Shown: positions 14,336-16,057 of the stretch, piece by piece
Position numbering within the stretch: the stretch's first letter is position 1
Layout: every line of letters begins with the position of its first letter
Position numbers and translations under genes: made by a program
Assembly (NCBI GenBank): GCA_045596625.1
Contig: JAZOCU010000001.1
Span: 1-16,057 of the forward strand
Direction: 5' to 3'
Source: Firm-04 sp045596625
GTDB lineage: Bacteria; Bacillota; Clostridia; Oscillospirales; Ruminococcaceae
Length of the DNA stretch: 16,057 nucleotides
Notes under the pieces: model-generated
Seen by the model: only the letters and a program-made list of their open reading frames with translations
What the model was told of the DNA's origin: nothing
Databases searched by the model: none

Positions 14336-16057
14336 TTATTCATGGAAGAAATACGGCAGAGCATCATAGACATAGTGGCGGACATAACCCCACCAATGGG
14401 TCTTGCCGGGAGCAACCAGATAATAGAAATTACCCTTGGAGAAATCACTGGTGTAGATAAAGTGACTGTCATTCTTCATCTGGTCCATCTGCGGATTCAT
14501 ATTGCCATAGGCAATGTCCTCAGAACCGGTTGCACACATAATGAAATACTCATCCTTCTGCAGACCAAGGCGATCGATCTCAGCAGTCAAGGAACCAACA
14601 CCTTCCCAGTTATCACCGGAAAGCGGCATCAGATAACCAACCATATCGAGGCTATGGTTGCCCACACACCATGCGGAAAGAGCACCCATAGAGAAACCGC
14701 CGTATGCACGATGCATTCTGGAGGCGATCAGATCAGCTTCCGATGTGGATTTGGCATAGGTGGAATATTTACCCTCAACAAACGGTACCACACTCTGGCG
14801 GAACTCTTTATAGAAGGTTTCTGCCGAACACTTGTTAAAGGTAGGTGTTACAACGATCAGCGGCTCAAGCTCATTATTCATGATCATGTTGTCAAGGATG
14901 TAATTCAGCTTGACATCATTGCTGAAAATGGTGTTCTCATTTTCGCCGCCGCCGTGCATCAGATAGAAAATATTATACTGCTTGGTGTTATCATAACCAT
15001 AAGGCAGATATACCTTCAGCGTATTGGAACCATTGATACCGTTGTAGGTTTCCGTAATGACGGTGCCACTCTGTGCACAGGGATTCAGATAGTTACCCGG
15101 TGCTTCGCGATAGCTCAGTGCGCTGTTGTAATTGAAAGGAGTCTTGTTGGAATCATCATCAGTATTATCATCAGAATCACCGGGCACATCGGAAACAGGA
15201 GGCTCAAGATCTTCCAGTGAAATCAGCTTAGCAAGATACTGAAGGAGCAGACTCATGTCAGTAGCAGTCAGCTTGGTATCGAAGTCCAGATCGCCATTGA
15301 TCTGACCGGATGCGGTAACGGAAATTGCAGTATCCTCAGCAACATAACGGTTACCGAGCACCACGTCATCGATCTTGATCATGCCATCGCAGTTGACATC
15401 ACCCAGACGATAGGTGCTCTGACCTGCGCCCGCGATCTCAGTTCCTGCAAGTGCACCGATTGCTTCGTCAACATAGAAGTTTACTGTACTCGAAGCAGTC
15501 TCAATATAGAGCTGGAGATCGGATGCTCCGGCAGGGATGGTGTAATTGGTATTAGCAAGCTGAATCCACTCACCCTTGGCAGCAGTGCCTTCTGCGATGG
15601 AATCATACATTGTCTCGCCGCTGGCATCCACATACTGTAACTTCATGTAGAAGGTATCGGTTGCAGATCCCTCCAGATAGCAAACATTGGCACTGAAGCT
15701 GAACTGCTCACCGGGCACGAATGCACGGGAATTCAGAGTACGAGTCGCACCATTCCATGCATCTGTTCTGCCGGAGACCAGCAGAGCTTCTTTGCCTTCG
15801 TAGAAGGTTCTGCCGCTCAGCTCAACTGTAGCAGAGCCTCTGTTTGTCCAGCTGTCGGTGGCGCCTTCAAAGGTGCTGTGGAAGAACCAACCGTTCTCAT
15901 CGGGTTCGGGAGGGGCAACACCGGTGCTGACATTATCGCCATCGCCCCAATCGGAGGTAGGTACCAGATTGAGCAGCGTATTGTATGCGGTCTTGGGCTG
16001 GTTGTTGCCGTCAAACAGCAACGGTGCATTCTCGGAGCCGATCCATGTATTGGCATC
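14336..16057 (-). CDS. Cellulosomal GH10 xylanase-CBM22-dockerin-CE1 feruloyl esterase (5' end outside window)
   Basis: 573 C-terminal residues are visible, open to the window edge. Numbering from the first visible residue: 1-35 end a GH10 xylanase (WIGSENAPLLFDG, QPKTAYN); about 55-205 form a CBM22-like xylan-binding domain (GWFFHSTFEG, a GRTDAWNGATR segment, VNFYVDEA); 219-278 are a type-I dockerin with loops DVNCDGMIKIDD and DLDFDTKLTATD; an acidic linker (285-305) leads to a CE1 esterase (307-573) with LMHGGGEN, the nucleophile elbow GGFSMGA (Ser456), and likely Asp514 and His554. The order equals that of C. thermocellum XynY (Xyn10B). Such enzymes cut arabinoxylan and release ferulate side chains, docked through cohesins on the cell surface. 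An apparent start at 16021 is a TTG inside the xylanase domain, not the true one. Confidence 0.92.
   Translation of the reverse strand, partial: DANTWIGSENAPLLFDGNNQPKTAYNTLLNLVPTSDWGDGDNVSTGVAPPEPDENGWFFHSTFEGATDSWTNRGSATVELSGRTFYEGKEALLVSGRTDAWNGATRTLNSRAFVPGEQFSFSANVCYLEGSATDTFYMKLQYVDASGETMYDSIAEGTAAKGEWIQLANTNYTIPAGASDLQLYIETASSTVNFYVDEAIGALAGTEIAGAGQSTYRLGDVNCDGMIKIDDVVLGNRYVAEDTAISVTASGQINGDLDFDTKLTATDMSLLLQYLAKLISLEDLEPPVSDVPGDSDDNTDDDSNKTPFNYNSALSYREAPGNYLNPCAQSGTVITETYNGINGSNTLKVYLPYGYDNTKQYNIFYLMHGGGENENTIFSNDVKLNYILDNMIMNNELEPLIVVTPTFNKCSAETFYKEFRQSVVPFVEGKYSTYAKSTSEADLIASRMHRAYGGFSMGALSAWCVGNHSLDMVGYLMPLSGDNWEGVGSLTAEIDRLGLQKDEYFIMCATGSEDIAYGNMNPQMDQMKNDSHFIYTSDFSKGNFYYLVAPGKTHWWGYVRHYVYDALPYFFHE

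Noticed and set aside
14324..15220. 298-codon plus-strand frame opposite the esterase
   Set aside because: It mirrors the CE1 and linker coding region, which has full catalytic motifs on the minus strand; no independent support.

Overview
The window looks like chromosomal DNA from a fibre-degrading, cellulosome-forming Firmicute of the Ruminococcus type. Two proteins carry type-I dockerin repeats, a lipoprotein carries a cohesin-like domain, and one partial enzyme has the XynY layout (GH10 end, CBM22, dockerin, CE1 esterase). Shine-Dalgarno sites are purine-rich (AAAGGAG), promoters are close to TTGACA-17-TATAAT, and transcription units end in tight hairpins with U-runs. The species cannot be fixed from the sequence alone.

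Left end (1-595): no protein gene is supported. There is a long hairpin at the extreme edge, a two-way terminator (146-173), a complete minus-strand tRNA-Leu(UAG), the decayed 5' half of a second tRNA-Leu just upstream of it, and a consensus minus-strand promoter (415-443) that must read through the remnant into the live tRNA. Positions 38-145 hold nothing I recognise. The stretch 444-595 is the leader of the first plus-strand gene and holds a weak extended -10 and an 11-bp hairpin. So the gene-free stretch 288-595 is explained by the tRNA remnant, two promoters and a leader.

Plus-strand surface block (596-6892): (1) a secreted beta-helix carbohydrate-binding protein of the Cthe_2159 family with an N-terminal dockerin, followed by a strong terminator; (2) an operon from a near-perfect extended -10 promoter coding for a MoxR AAA+ ATPase, a DUF58 protein and a small cohesin-like lipoprotein, also ended by a terminator; (3) a separately promoted lipoprotein of the GHL10 (YngK/DigH-like) glycosidase family. 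The cohesin lipoprotein sits where many MoxR-DUF58 operons carry other secreted or transglutaminase-like partners. I read this block as cell-surface and envelope functions, possibly a membrane docking point for dockerin proteins.

Minus-strand metabolic block (7026-12824): pyruvate kinase lies behind queA (tRNA queuosine synthesis) in a two-gene operon with its own promoter and a shared two-way terminator. Upstream is a four-gene operon in transcription order: PHP phosphoesterase, malic enzyme, small TSCPD protein, YdcF-like membrane protein. It has a good promoter (12952-12980) and terminator (9698-9737), and gene junctions of 7 nt, 14 nt and an overlap. Pyruvate kinase and malic enzyme both produce pyruvate.

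Right end (13034-16057, minus strand): a membrane metallophosphoesterase starting with TTG behind a consensus promoter, and the C-terminal 573 residues of a xylanase/esterase whose start lies beyond the window.
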